DNA of 7,890 nucleotides from JAKEGK01 sp050116575 (GTDB lineage Bacteria > Pseudomonadota > Gammaproteobacteria > SZUA-152): the NCBI GenBank assembly GCA_050116575.1, contig JASFOJ010000197.1:1-7890 (forward strand). Reading direction: 5' to 3'. The notes below the pieces were generated by a model. It ran no database searches. It had not been told where the DNA came from and was given only the letters and a program-made list of their open reading frames with translations. Positions 1-6,926 of this stretch are shown piece after piece. Made by a program: the position numbers and the translations under genes. How positions within the stretch are numbered: position 1 is the stretch's first letter; every line of letters begins with the position of its first letter.

Positions 1-25
1 AACACAGCACGGTAAATGAAGAATT

Positions 26-67
26 GTTTGTTAAGTTCTCCGCCAAAATTTAACAAACGGTTTTTTT
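26..67 (+). terminator. AT-rich hairpin plus T-run upstream of pgk
   Basis: GTTTGTTAA (26-34) and TTAACAAAC (50-58) form a perfect 9-bp inverted repeat around a 15-base loop. GG and seven T residues (61-67) follow. This is the layout of an intrinsic terminator, but the stem has only two G-C pairs and would be weak. It most likely ends a gene to the left of the window. It could also be a partial terminator or leader hairpin that sets read-through into pgk, whose ATG is only 31 bases after the T-run. Confidence 0.5.
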
Positions 68-97
68 ATTATTGAAATCTTTTCAGGAGTTGCAATC

Positions 98-1279
98 ATG
101 TCATTCAAGAAGCTGACAGATCTGGACCTGGCAGGCAAGCGTGTCCTGATCCGTGCCGATTTAAATGTACCGGTGAAAGACGGTAAAGTCACGTCCGATG
201 CACGGATTAGCGCGTCGATGCCCACCATCGAACATTGTATGAAAGCCGGCGCCGCCGTCATGGTCATGTCCCACCGTGGCCGGCCGGAAGAAGGTAAAGT
301 AGATGACGAAAATTCCATGCAACCCATCGCCGTGGATATGTCCGCCAAGCTGGGTAAAGATGTGCGCCTGGTGAAAGATTACCTGGATAACGCACCGCAA
401 GTCGCCGATGGCGAAGTGGTGTTGCTGGAAAACGTGCGCTTTAATAGCGGCGAAAAGAAAGACGATGAAACATTAGCAAAAAAATACGCCGCATTATGCG
501 ACGTATTCGTGATGGACGCCTTCGGTACCGCCCATCGCGCCCAGGCATCAACCCACGGTGTAGGTAAATTTGCGCCACAGGCCTGCGCCGGCCTGTTGTT
601 GGCCGAAGAGCTGGACGCACTGGCAAAGGCGTTGGCCAAACCGGCGCGCCCCATGGTGGCCATTGTGGGTGGCTCCAAAGTTTCCACCAAACTGACCGTA
701 CTTGAAGCGTTATCGGAAAAAGTTGACCAGCTGGTGGTGGGCGGCGGTATTGCCAACACTTTTTTAAAAGCAGCGGGTTTCCCCGTGGGCAAATCATTGT
801 GTGAGAATGATTTGGTGGATACCGCCAAGGCACTGATGAAAAAAATGGAGGCCCGCGGCGCCAGTATTCCCATCGCCACCGATGTTGTGGTGGGCAAGAA
901 CTTTTCGGAAGATGAGCCCGCGGTGTTGAAAAAAGCCGATGAAGTGGCGGACGACGATATGATTTTTGATATCGGTCCGGACAGCGCCCAGGCGCTGGCC
1001 GATATTATTGACAAGGCGGGTACTATTGTGTGGAACGGACCGGTCGGTGTTTTTGAATTCGACCAGTTTGGCGAAGGCACCAAGACCATTTCCATGGCCA
1101 TTGCCAACTCACCGGGATTTAGCCTGGCCGGTGGCGGTGACACCATCGCGGCCATTCAAAAATACGACATTTATGACAAGGTGTCTTATATATCCACGGC
1201 CGGTGGCGCATTCCTGGAGTACCTGGAAGGCAAGACGCTGCCCGCTGTCGCGATGCTGGAAGCGCGTGGCAAAGACTAA
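98..1279 (+). CDS. pgk: Phosphoglycerate kinase
   Basis: Cytosolic enzyme of glycolysis, gluconeogenesis and the Calvin cycle; it interconverts 1,3-bisphosphoglycerate + ADP and 3-phosphoglycerate + ATP. The 393-residue length is normal for bacterial PGK. The N-terminal substrate domain shows RADLNVP (19-25), SHRGRP (58-63), LLENVRF (109-115) and DAFGTAHRAQAST (140-152). The nucleotide domain shows GGSKVSTKL (191-199), WNGPVGVFE (312-320), GGGDT (345-349) and the C-terminal STAGGAFLEYLEGK. No key motif is missing. The ATG is preceded by AGGAG (85-89) at a good distance, and the protein begins as PGKs do. pyk follows after 52 bases on the same strand, so the two are probably one operon. In related bacteria gap or tkt often precedes pgk; here that position is outside the window. 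Confidence 0.98.
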   Translation: MSFKKLTDLDLAGKRVLIRADLNVPVKDGKVTSDARISASMPTIEHCMKAGAAVMVMSHRGRPEEGKVDDENSMQPIAVDMSAKLGKDVRLVKDYLDNAPQVADGEVVLLENVRFNSGEKKDDETLAKKYAALCDVFVMDAFGTAHRAQASTHGVGKFAPQACAGLLLAEELDALAKALAKPARPMVAIVGGSKVSTKLTVLEALSEKVDQLVVGGGIANTFLKAAGFPVGKSLCENDLVDTAKALMKKMEARGASIPIATDVVVGKNFSEDEPAVLKKADEVADDDMIFDIGPDSAQALADIIDKAGTIVWNGPVGVFEFDQFGEGTKTISMAIANSPGFSLAGGGDTIAAIQKYDIYDKVSYISTAGGAFLEYLEGKTLPAVAMLEARGKD

Positions 1280-1331
1280 CTGTAAAGATTAACCTGTCCC
1301 GTATCAGGGGAAGACCTGGAGTAATCGAACT

Positions 1332-2780
1332 TTGTTAAGAAGAACTAAAATTGTTGCAACACTGGGCCCGGCGACTGATGACCCTAAAGTCCTCGACCGG
1401 CTGATTGAAGCGGGCGCGGACGTGGTGCGTCTTAATTTTTCCCATGGTACCGCCGATGAGCATCGCGAACGCGCCGAACGGGTACGTAATCGGGCCCGGG
1501 CACATGGCCGCCAGGTGGGCGTGTTGGCGGATTTGCAGGGACCGAAAATACGCATTGAAAAATTCCGCGACGGAAGTGTTGAGCTGGCCGAAGGTGACAC
1601 CTTTGTTCTTGATGCGGACCTTGGTACGGAAGACGGCACCCGGGAGCGGGTGGGTGTGGCCTACAAAAACCTGCCCAATGACGTCGAGCGAGGTAACACT
1701 CTACTGCTGGATGACGGCCGTATGGAGTTGTGGGTCGAAGAAGTCAAGGGATCGGAAATCAAGTGCCGGGTAGTAACCGGTGGTGTATTGTCCGATCGCA
1801 AGGGTATCAATCGACAGGGTGGCGGTTTATCTGCACCGTCCTTAACGGACAAAGACCGGGAAGATATTAAAATTGCCGCCGAAATCCAGGCGGATTACGT
1901 TGCCGTGTCGTTCCCGCGCTGTGCCGACGATATCAACGAAGCCCGCGAGCTGTTACATCAGGCCGGTGGTCTGGGGGGCATAATTGCCAAAATCGAGCGC
2001 AGCGAAGCACTGGATGCCCTTGACGAAATTATTGGCGCCTCCGACGTGGTGATGATTGCCCGCGGTGACCTGGGTGTTGAAATCGGTGATGCAGCGTTGC
2101 CACCGGTACAAAAGAACATTATTCGACTGGCGCGGGAGCTGAACCGGGTGGTCATTACCGCAACCCAGATGATGGACTCGATGATTCACAGCCAGATTCC
2201 CACGCGCGCTGAAGTTTTTGACGTGGCGAACTCGGTATTTGACGGCACCGATGCCGTTATGCTGTCCGCGGAAACCGCATCCGGCGATTATCCTGACAAG
2301 GCGGTCATCGCCATGGATCGCATTTGCCGGGAAGCGGAAAAACAACCCATGACCCTGAAATCCGACCACAGGATCAATACGGTTTTCGGGCGGGTGGATG
2401 AAGCCATTGCCATGGCAGCCATGTATACCGCCAACCATTTGGGCGTTAAGGCCATTGCGGCTTTGACGGAATCCGGATCGACGCCGTTGTGGATGTCGCG
2501 CATCAGTTCCGGTATTCCCATTTATGCGCTAACCCGCCACGTCAAAACCCGCCGTAAAGTCACCTTGTATCGCGGGGTTTATCCGCTCAGCTTCGATATC
2601 ACCCAACAGGATCACGCGGCGGCCAATAAGGAAGTGGTCGATGAACTCAAACGCCGGGGTGTGGTTCGGGACGGTGATCTGGTTATCATTACCAAGGGTG
2701 ATCTGAGGGGCATCATGGGTGGCACCAACGCCATGAAGATTATCCGGGTGGGTTCCGAGGTTATCCCGGGCGAACAGTAG
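1332..2780 (+). CDS. pyk: Pyruvate kinase, PykA (type II) like
   Basis: Converts phosphoenolpyruvate + ADP to pyruvate + ATP, the last step of glycolysis. The 482 residues match the roughly 480 of E. coli PykA, and the remembered PykA sequence resembles this one throughout, including LRRTKIVATLGPAT at the start. Visible motifs are RLNFSHG (33-39), DLQGPKIR (67-74), the lid/B-domain edge at KGINRQGGGLSAPSLTDKD (157-175), the active-site signature IIAKIERSEALD (217-228) with catalytic Lys220 and metal-binding Glu222, ARGDLGVEIGD (243-253), and TATQMMDSM followed by PTRAEV (290-295). The start is TTG, chosen because the homologous N-terminus begins there and GGAG (1318-1321) sits 10 bases upstream. 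No in-frame ATG fits better. PykA-type enzymes are usually activated by AMP or sugar monophosphates rather than fructose-1,6-bisphosphate; that is family knowledge, not seen here. Confidence 0.97.
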   Translation: MLRRTKIVATLGPATDDPKVLDRLIEAGADVVRLNFSHGTADEHRERAERVRNRARAHGRQVGVLADLQGPKIRIEKFRDGSVELAEGDTFVLDADLGTEDGTRERVGVAYKNLPNDVERGNTLLLDDGRMELWVEEVKGSEIKCRVVTGGVLSDRKGINRQGGGLSAPSLTDKDREDIKIAAEIQADYVAVSFPRCADDINEARELLHQAGGLGGIIAKIERSEALDALDEIIGASDVVMIARGDLGVEIGDAALPPVQKNIIRLARELNRVVITATQMMDSMIHSQIPTRAEVFDVANSVFDGTDAVMLSAETASGDYPDKAVIAMDRICREAEKQPMTLKSDHRINTVFGRVDEAIAMAAMYTANHLGVKAIAALTESGSTPLWMSRISSGIPIYALTRHVKTRRKVTLYRGVYPLSFDITQQDHAAANKEVVDELKRRGVVRDGDLVIITKGDLRGIMGGTNAMKIIRVGSEVIPGEQ

Positions 2781-2978
2781 GGAATTAGCGCGGTATCGAT
2801 CAACGGCCGGCGCATTGACACAATCAGTGTGAGCTACGGGAGCCCGGTAACCGATAGACAGATTTGCTACGTATTTTGTAAGGAAAGGATTTTCGTTAAG
2901 CTAGACTATATATAGATATTCATTTTTAGAATTTTTTTAATCAACTAGGCAATCAATGTAATCAATGGGAGGCCGACA
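2781..2978 (+). promoter_or_regulatory. AT-rich leader and probable promoter region of fba
   Basis: A 198-base gap separates pyk from fba, unlike the 52-base pgk-pyk gap. The stretch 2888-2940 is very AT-rich with a TATATATA run near 2908-2915, but no -35 box at a proper distance stands out, so no exact promoter is assigned. Just before the ribosome site the hexamer AATCAA occurs three times (2939, 2951, 2960). GGGAGG (2967-2972) is the fba Shine-Dalgarno. No clear terminator for pyk is visible here. Confidence 0.4.
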
Positions 2979-4016
2979 ATGGCACTAATCAGTTTACGCC
3001 AATTACTGGATTACGCGGCAGAGAACGACTTCGGCATGCCGGCGTTTAACGTTAATAATATGGAGCAGGTACATGCGATCATGCAGGCCGCCGACGAAAC
3101 CGACAGCCCCGTGCTGATGCAGGGTTCTGCCGGTGCCCGCAAATACGCAGGCGAGCCCTTCCTGCGTCACCTGATCACGGCGGCCACAGAAATGTATCCC
3201 CATATTCCCATCGTTATGCACCAGGACCACGGTTCGGAGCCGGCGGTATGCTTGCGCTCGATCCAATCCGGATTTACCTCCGTCATGATGGACGGATCAT
3301 TAATGCCGGACATGAAAACACCTTCCAGCTATGAATATAATGTTCAGGTTACCGCCGAGGTTGTCAAAATGGCACACGCCGGCGGCGTCTCCGTGGAAGG
3401 CGAACTGGGTTGCCTGGGATCGTTGGAAACCGGTATGGCCGGTGAAGAAGACGGCTCCGGTGCTGAAGGTAAACTGTCACACGACCAGTTGCTGACCGAT
3501 CCTGATGAAGCCGCGGACTTTGTGGCCAAGACCGGCGTTGATGCGCTGGCTATCGCAATCGGCACCAGCCATGGTGCTTACAAGTTTACCCGTCCGCCTA
3601 CAGGCGATATCCTGGCGATTGAACGCATCAAGGAAATCAACGCCAAGATCCCCAATACCCACCTGGTAATGCACGGTTCTTCTTCTGTTCCCCAGGAGTG
3701 GTTGAAGATCATTAACGAATACGGCGGCGATATGGGTGAAACCTACGGCGTACCCGTGGAAGAAATTCAGGAAGGTATCAAGCACGGCGTGCGCAAGGTC
3801 AATATCGACACCGACCTGCGCATGGCGTCCACCGGTGCAGTACGCAAGTTTCTGGCGGAAAACAAGTCCAACTTCGATCCGCGTAAATTCCTGAAAGCTT
3901 CCACCGACGGCATGAAAGAGATCTGCAAAGCTCGTTACGAAGCCTTTGGTTGCGCCGGTCATGCTTCCAAGATCAAACCTGTTCGCCTGGAAGACATGAT
4001 CAGCTACTATAAGTAA
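2979..4016 (+). CDS. fba: Class II fructose-1,6-bisphosphate aldolase
   Basis: Zinc-dependent aldolase that cleaves fructose-1,6-bisphosphate to dihydroxyacetone phosphate and glyceraldehyde-3-phosphate, or runs the reverse in gluconeogenesis and the Calvin cycle. At 345 residues it has the length of the Calvin-cycle-type (CbbA/FbaA-like) class II subgroup. Visible are PAFNVNNMEQ (21-30), HQDHG (81-85) with the likely proton-donor Asp83 and zinc His84, VEGELG (139-144), GTSHG (195-199) and MHGSSS (231-236) with further zinc histidines His198 and His232, and the phosphate-binding NIDTDLR (275-281). GGGAGG lies 6 bases before the ATG, supporting this start. It follows pgk and pyk on the same strand and is closed by the terminator at 4036-4064. 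The subgroup alone does not prove autotrophy, and no RuBisCO or phosphoribulokinase gene is in the window. Confidence 0.97.
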   Translation: MALISLRQLLDYAAENDFGMPAFNVNNMEQVHAIMQAADETDSPVLMQGSAGARKYAGEPFLRHLITAATEMYPHIPIVMHQDHGSEPAVCLRSIQSGFTSVMMDGSLMPDMKTPSSYEYNVQVTAEVVKMAHAGGVSVEGELGCLGSLETGMAGEEDGSGAEGKLSHDQLLTDPDEAADFVAKTGVDALAIAIGTSHGAYKFTRPPTGDILAIERIKEINAKIPNTHLVMHGSSSVPQEWLKIINEYGGDMGETYGVPVEEIQEGIKHGVRKVNIDTDLRMASTGAVRKFLAENKSNFDPRKFLKASTDGMKEICKARYEAFGCAGHASKIKPVRLEDMISYYK

Positions 4017-4035
4017 CAGTAGTCTGATAGCAAAT

Positions 4036-4064
4036 AAAAGGGAGCCATAAGGCTCCCTTTTTTT
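4036..4064 (+). terminator. Strong intrinsic terminator between convergent fba and trmB
   Basis: AAAAGGGAGCC (4036-4046), loop ATAA and GGCTCCCTTTT (4051-4061) form an 11-bp perfect stem; the T-run spans 4058-4064. It lies 20 bases after the fba stop. The mirrored A-run gives a shorter T-rich tail on the other strand, so it can also serve trmB, whose stop is at 4091. It is therefore probably bidirectional. Confidence 0.93.
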
Positions 4065-4090
4065 AACGCCGCAATAAATTACCAATCACA

Positions 4091-4801
4091 TTAGCTTCTG
4101 ACGTAAAGCAAATCCCACACGCCATGGCCCAGCTTGCGGCCGCGGGTTTCGAATTTGGTGGTTGGGCGTTGATGTACTGTGCCGTCAGGCAGCCGGGTAA
4201 ACGCCGGGTTTTGCGTCATCACCTCTTCGATCCATTGCGCATAGTTTTCCCAGTCCGTCGCTATATGTAATCGGCTCCCTGGTTTTAACTTGGTCGCTAA
4301 TATCTTCACAAATGTGCTCTGAATGAGCCGCCGCTTGTGATGGCGCTTTTTGGGCCAGGGATCGGGAAAGAAAATATGAATCCCGTCGAGGCTATGATCC
4401 GGGATCACTTGTTCCAGTACTTCAACCGCGTCGTGGCAAAACACGCGGACATTATGAATATCTTCATCGCGCAGTGTGGCCAGCAGGCTGCCCACGCCCG
4501 GGCGGTGCACTTCGATGCCGATGAAATTGGTGGCCGGGTTTTGTTGCGCCATCAGCGCCAGGGTGTCGCCCATGCCGAAGCCGATTTCCAGAATGGTTGG
4601 CGCGTCGCGCCCGAACAGCTCGGTATAGTCCAACGGTCGTTGTCGATCGACCGTCAGGCCATAAACAGCAAATAACGTGTCAACCGCCGTTTTCTGGCGT
4701 TTGCTCATGCGCCCTTCGCGCTTGACGAAGCTGCGAACCCTGCGTTGAAACGGGACGTCATCCACCGGGCGTGATGTGTTGTCGTCGTGCGACGAAACCA
4801 T
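4091..4801 (-). CDS. trmB: tRNA (guanine-N7-)-methyltransferase
   Basis: SAM-dependent enzyme that makes m7G at position 46 of the tRNA variable loop. Read from the ATG at 4801 the protein has 236 residues, close to the 239 of E. coli TrmB. Motifs are RSFVKREGRMSKRQ (23-36), the SAM-binding LEIGFGMG (71-78), IGIEVHRPGVG (94-104), FCHDAVEVL (121-129), the family signature FFPDPWPKKRHHKRR (144-158), ATDWENYA (181-188), and TKFETRGRKLGHGVWDL (215-231). A TTG at 4855 opens the same frame 18 codons earlier and would overlap the thiG stop by 20 bases. It has no Shine-Dalgarno and would put the N-terminus beyond the family's, so the ATG, with a weak GAG in front, is preferred. It is the last gene of thiS-thiG-trmB, an order known in pseudomonads, and probably depends on the thiG transcript. 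Confidence 0.95.
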   Translation of the reverse strand: MVSSHDDNTSRPVDDVPFQRRVRSFVKREGRMSKRQKTAVDTLFAVYGLTVDRQRPLDYTELFGRDAPTILEIGFGMGDTLALMAQQNPATNFIGIEVHRPGVGSLLATLRDEDIHNVRVFCHDAVEVLEQVIPDHSLDGIHIFFPDPWPKKRHHKRRLIQSTFVKILATKLKPGSRLHIATDWENYAQWIEEVMTQNPAFTRLPDGTVHQRPTTKFETRGRKLGHGVWDLLYVRS

Positions 4802-4835
4802 GGTCTCGGGCTGCAAACCTGGGAACGCGAGACGG

Positions 4836-5642
4836 TTAGAAAAAGGTCCCGTCAATGGGTGACGATGCGCTGGCGTAACGCTTGCGGGGAATGCGTCCCG
4901 CCAGGTAAGCTTCGCGGCCGGCTTCGATGGCTTTTTTCATCGCTGACGCCATTAATACCGGTTTTTGGGCGCCAGCGATGGCGGTATTCATCAACACCCC
5001 GTCGCAGCCCAGTTCCATGGCCCGTGCCGCATCCGACGCCGTGCCCACACCGGCATCCACCAGGATCGGTACATTGGCCTGTTCCACAATGGTCAGAATA
5101 TTATAGGGATTCTGGATGCCGAGCCCCGAGCCAATGGGCGCGGCCAATGGCATCACCGCCACACAACCCAGGTCTTCCAGGCGCTTGGCGAGAATGGGGT
5201 CGTCGCTGGTGTAGACCATGACCTTGAAACCGTCATTGACCAACTGTTCCGTCGCTTCCAGGGTGGCGGTGACATCGGGAAACAGGGTTTTCTCGTCGCC
5301 CAGTACTTCCAGCTTCACCAGGTCGTGGCCGTCCAGCAGTTCACGGGCCAGGCGGCAGGTGCGCACCGCGTCTTCGGCGGTATAACAGCCGGCGGTATTG
5401 GGCAAAATGGTGTACCGGTCCGGCGGAATGACGTCCAGTAAATTGGGTTCACCGGGATTCTGGCCGATGTTGCTGCGGCGGATGGCCACGGTGACGATTT
5501 CCGCGCCGCTGGCCTCGGTGGCGTCGCGGGTCTCATCGAGGTCTTTGTATTTTCCGGTGCCTACCAGCAGGCGCGATTGATAAGCTTTGCCGGCAATAAA
5601 TAGCGTGTCATCCACATGGGAGACGGGAATTGAGTCAGGCAT
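4836..5642 (-). CDS. thiG: Thiazole synthase ThiG
   Basis: Builds the thiazole phosphate of thiamin from 1-deoxy-D-xylulose-5-phosphate, dehydroglycine and the thiocarboxylate of ThiS; cytosolic (beta/alpha)8 barrel. From the ATG at 5642 it has 268 residues, the usual length. Visible are LLVGTGKYKD (25-34), VAIRR (52-56), LPNTAGCYTAEDAVR (80-94), VKLEVLGDEKTLFPD (109-123) where Lys110 is the expected Schiff-base lysine, VMPLAAPIGSGLGIQNP (163-179), ILVDAGVGTASDAA (193-206), DGVLMNTAIAGA (214-225) and the C-terminal RKRYASASSP. The frame stays open upstream to a TTG at 5705, but those extra residues do not look like ThiG and overlap a promoter-like TATAAT, so the ATG is chosen; GAGA lies about 6 bases before it. 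thiS lies 119 bases upstream, and the stop is 35 bases before the trmB ATG. Confidence 0.96.
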   Translation of the reverse strand: MPDSIPVSHVDDTLFIAGKAYQSRLLVGTGKYKDLDETRDATEASGAEIVTVAIRRSNIGQNPGEPNLLDVIPPDRYTILPNTAGCYTAEDAVRTCRLARELLDGHDLVKLEVLGDEKTLFPDVTATLEATEQLVNDGFKVMVYTSDDPILAKRLEDLGCVAVMPLAAPIGSGLGIQNPYNILTIVEQANVPILVDAGVGTASDAARAMELGCDGVLMNTAIAGAQKPVLMASAMKKAIEAGREAYLAGRIPRKRYASASSPIDGTFF

Positions 5643-5693
5643 AGGATTCTCTACTAATTGGGTGAAACGAAAAAGGAACGGCCAAGGCGCGTC

Positions 5694-5699
5694 ATTATA
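5694..5699 (-). promoter_or_regulatory. Possible -10 box (TATAAT) in front of thiG
   Basis: The - strand reads a perfect TATAAT here, about 52 bases before the thiG ATG. No good -35 hexamer is found at 16-18 bases, where CATATA or CCATAT stand. The hexamer is separated by one base from the inverted repeat at 5701-5736, so if it is a promoter it is likely to need or be blocked by a regulator. Confidence 0.4.
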
Positions 5700-5700
5700 C

Positions 5701-5736
5701 AACAACTGGCCGCTATATGGATGCGATCCAGTTGTT
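5701..5736. repeat. 9-bp inverted repeat in the thiS-thiG gap
   Basis: AACAACTGG (5701-5709) and CCAGTTGTT (5728-5736) are exact inverted repeats around 18 bases. A smaller hairpin, TGGAT (5718-5722) with ATCCA (5726-5730), shares bases with the right arm, so the two pairings exclude each other in RNA. There is no T-run, so it is not an intrinsic terminator. It may be an operator beside the TATAAT or an mRNA processing or stability hairpin. Confidence 0.5.
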
Positions 5737-5761
5737 ATGACTAATATTTAACCACTTGCAA

Positions 5762-5962
5762 TTACCCGCCACCCACCGCGTGGATGATTTCTACGTTGTC
5801 ATTTTCCTTGAGTTGGTAAGACTCATAGTGGCTGCGCGGCAGGATTTCCCGGTTCACTTCCATGGCGATACGCCGGCCCTGCAAGCCCAGCGTTTCCACC
5901 AGTTTTGCCGCGGTCAGGTTGTCGTCAACTTGCTTCGAGTCACCGTTGATCTGGATATTCAT
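5762..5962 (-). CDS. thiS: Sulfur carrier protein ThiS
   Basis: Ubiquitin-fold sulfur carrier for thiazole synthesis. ThiF adenylates its C-terminal glycine, which then becomes a thiocarboxylate that ThiG uses. The 66-residue length and the C-terminal GGG, ending in the required Gly-Gly, are diagnostic, as are MNIQINGD at the start, the L-x-x-LG helix region TAAKLVETLGLQGRRIAMEVNR in part (18-39), the LPRSHYESYQL segment (41-51) and NDNVEIIHAVGGG. The ATG at 5962 gives the family N-terminus, although no Shine-Dalgarno is evident just upstream. It is followed by thiG and trmB. ThiF, ThiH or ThiO are not in the window. Confidence 0.95.
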   Translation of the reverse strand: MNIQINGDSKQVDDNLTAAKLVETLGLQGRRIAMEVNREILPRSHYESYQLKENDNVEIIHAVGGG

Positions 5963-6000
5963 AACAGTCAGTCGCTACACGAAAATTTGAACAGTGCCTG

Positions 6001-6029
6001 ATTTTAAGGCAATTTCCGTGTCCTGCCTA
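6001..6029 (-). promoter_or_regulatory. Predicted sigma-70 promoter of thiS
   Basis: Read on the - strand, TAGGCA (6029-6024, 4 of 6 to TTGACA), a 17-base spacer and TAAAAT (6006-6001, 5 of 6 to TATAAT) precede the thiS ATG by about 40 bases. The spacing is ideal and the position suits the first gene of the operon. No TPP riboswitch is seen: the leader would be only about 30 bases, too short. Confidence 0.5.
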
Positions 6030-6053
6030 GGCCGGGGCCTTGCCGTTTATCTA

Positions 6054-6719
6054 TCATGAGCCGAGCGGTACACAATGGTTCGGGTCAGGATTCGCTTGCC
6101 AGAGATATTCAGCCATTGCGTTAATGTCGGTGCTCTGGTTGTCCAATTGGCCGGCAATACCCGACATGTTGCCAACACCGTTAACGTCCTGTACCAGTCC
6201 CAGCGCTTCGCTAATGGTTGTGGCGGAGGAGCATTGAACAGCTCCCGCACTGCCGCCGGCACCATCGGCCCCGTGGCAACTGCGGCAGTGCTGGTTATAA
6301 ACCCCCTCACCATAGGCGACGAGATCCTGGATGTGGATGGTAACGCTGACATCGCTGGATAACGGCGGTACGGCGTCATTGGTGGCGGTAAACACCACGC
6401 TATAGTTGCCTGTATCGGTTGTTGCGGTGTTCCAGGAAAATTCACCGGTAGTGGGGTTAAAGCTTGCTCCGGCGGCAAACGGATCGTCATACGGCCCCTG
6501 ACTGCCATCGTAGGTTAAGGTGATATTCATGCCATTGGGGTCGTTGGCCTGTACCGTGAAATTGACCGGGTCACCACCTAATACCGAAGGCGTTGGAATG
6601 GGTCCAAAATACGGCGCATCGGGATTGGTATTTTTATCACCGCCCATATCTTCGCCGGATCCACAACCGGTCAATACCAATAAAAATACCAGGAATAACA
6701 GCAAAACAAAGTGACGCAT
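6054..6719 (-). CDS. Lipoprotein: Ig/cadherin-like domain plus cytochrome c domain
   Basis: A 221-residue exported haem protein. Residues 1-18 are a signal peptide ending in the lipobox LTGC, so Cys19 should be lipidated; there is no Asp at +2, which favours the outer membrane. After a short linker, residues about 38-132 form an Ig/cadherin-like beta domain; FNPTTGEFSWN and DTGNYSVVFTATN (87-97, 102-114) are typical of the putative-Ig (He_PIG) type. A cytochrome c domain follows (about 134-206): YGEGVYNQHCRSCHGADG has the haem motif CRSCH with Cys145, Cys148 and His149, and Met185 in GNMSGIAG is the probable sixth ligand. Cys163 and Cys206 are extra and could form a disulfide. GGGAG (6730-6726) lies 6 bases before the ATG, which fixes the start. 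The partner in electron transfer is unknown; the neighbours do not suggest one. Confidence 0.9.
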   Translation of the reverse strand: MRHFVLLLFLVFLLVLTGCGSGEDMGGDKNTNPDAPYFGPIPTPSVLGGDPVNFTVQANDPNGMNITLTYDGSQGPYDDPFAAGASFNPTTGEFSWNTATTDTGNYSVVFTATNDAVPPLSSDVSVTIHIQDLVAYGEGVYNQHCRSCHGADGAGGSAGAVQCSSATTISEALGLVQDVNGVGNMSGIAGQLDNQSTDINAMAEYLWQANPDPNHCVPLGS

Positions 6720-6926
6720 AACGATCTCCCATATCGCGGCGGGTCAGTGACGGACCCTAAATTAATAAAAGAACAGTTTGCTCTCGATATGGATAGAAGA
6801 TGGGAACTGCCGGATAGGCTTGTAAATCGTTATTATTCGGTTAACATAGCAAATAAGCGGCAAGTGAATCAAGCAATTGTTAACGGTTATAGTGCGACCA
6901 TGTTGGCAATATTTAACGCAGGCAGA
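6720..6926. other. AT-rich gap between the two exported-protein genes
   Basis: About 200 bases, clearly more AT-rich than the genes to the left. On the + strand a frame is open from a GTG at 6747 to a TAA at 6932 (61 codons). It has no good Shine-Dalgarno and uses codons such as ATA, AGA, AGG and CTA that are rare in the neighbouring genes. It would also run into the end of the opposite gene. It is not called as a gene. The promoter of the cytochrome lipoprotein must lie here, but no convincing -35/-10 pair was found. Confidence 0.35.

Noticed and set aside
379..1155. 258-codon - strand open frame inside pgk
   Set aside because: A shadow of the GC-biased codons of pgk, which is itself certain; the reading has no family features.
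2815..2820. Perfect -35 hexamer TTGACA after pyk
   Set aside because: No acceptable -10 hexamer at 16-18 bases; the sequence there is GC-rich.
3477..4085. 202-codon - strand open frame opposite fba
   Set aside because: Lies over the aldolase coding sequence and the terminator; low-information shadow frame.
4802..4855. N-terminal extension of TrmB from TTG 4855
   Set aside because: No ribosome site, and the 18 extra residues exceed the family N-terminus; the ATG at 4801 gives the expected length.
5643..5705. N-terminal extension of ThiG from TTG 5705
   Set aside because: The residues are not ThiG-like and the stretch contains a promoter-like TATAAT; the ATG at 5642 gives the normal 268 residues.
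5963..6000. TPP riboswitch in front of thiS
   Set aside because: The leader from the predicted start is only about 30 bases and shows none of the conserved thi-box sequences.
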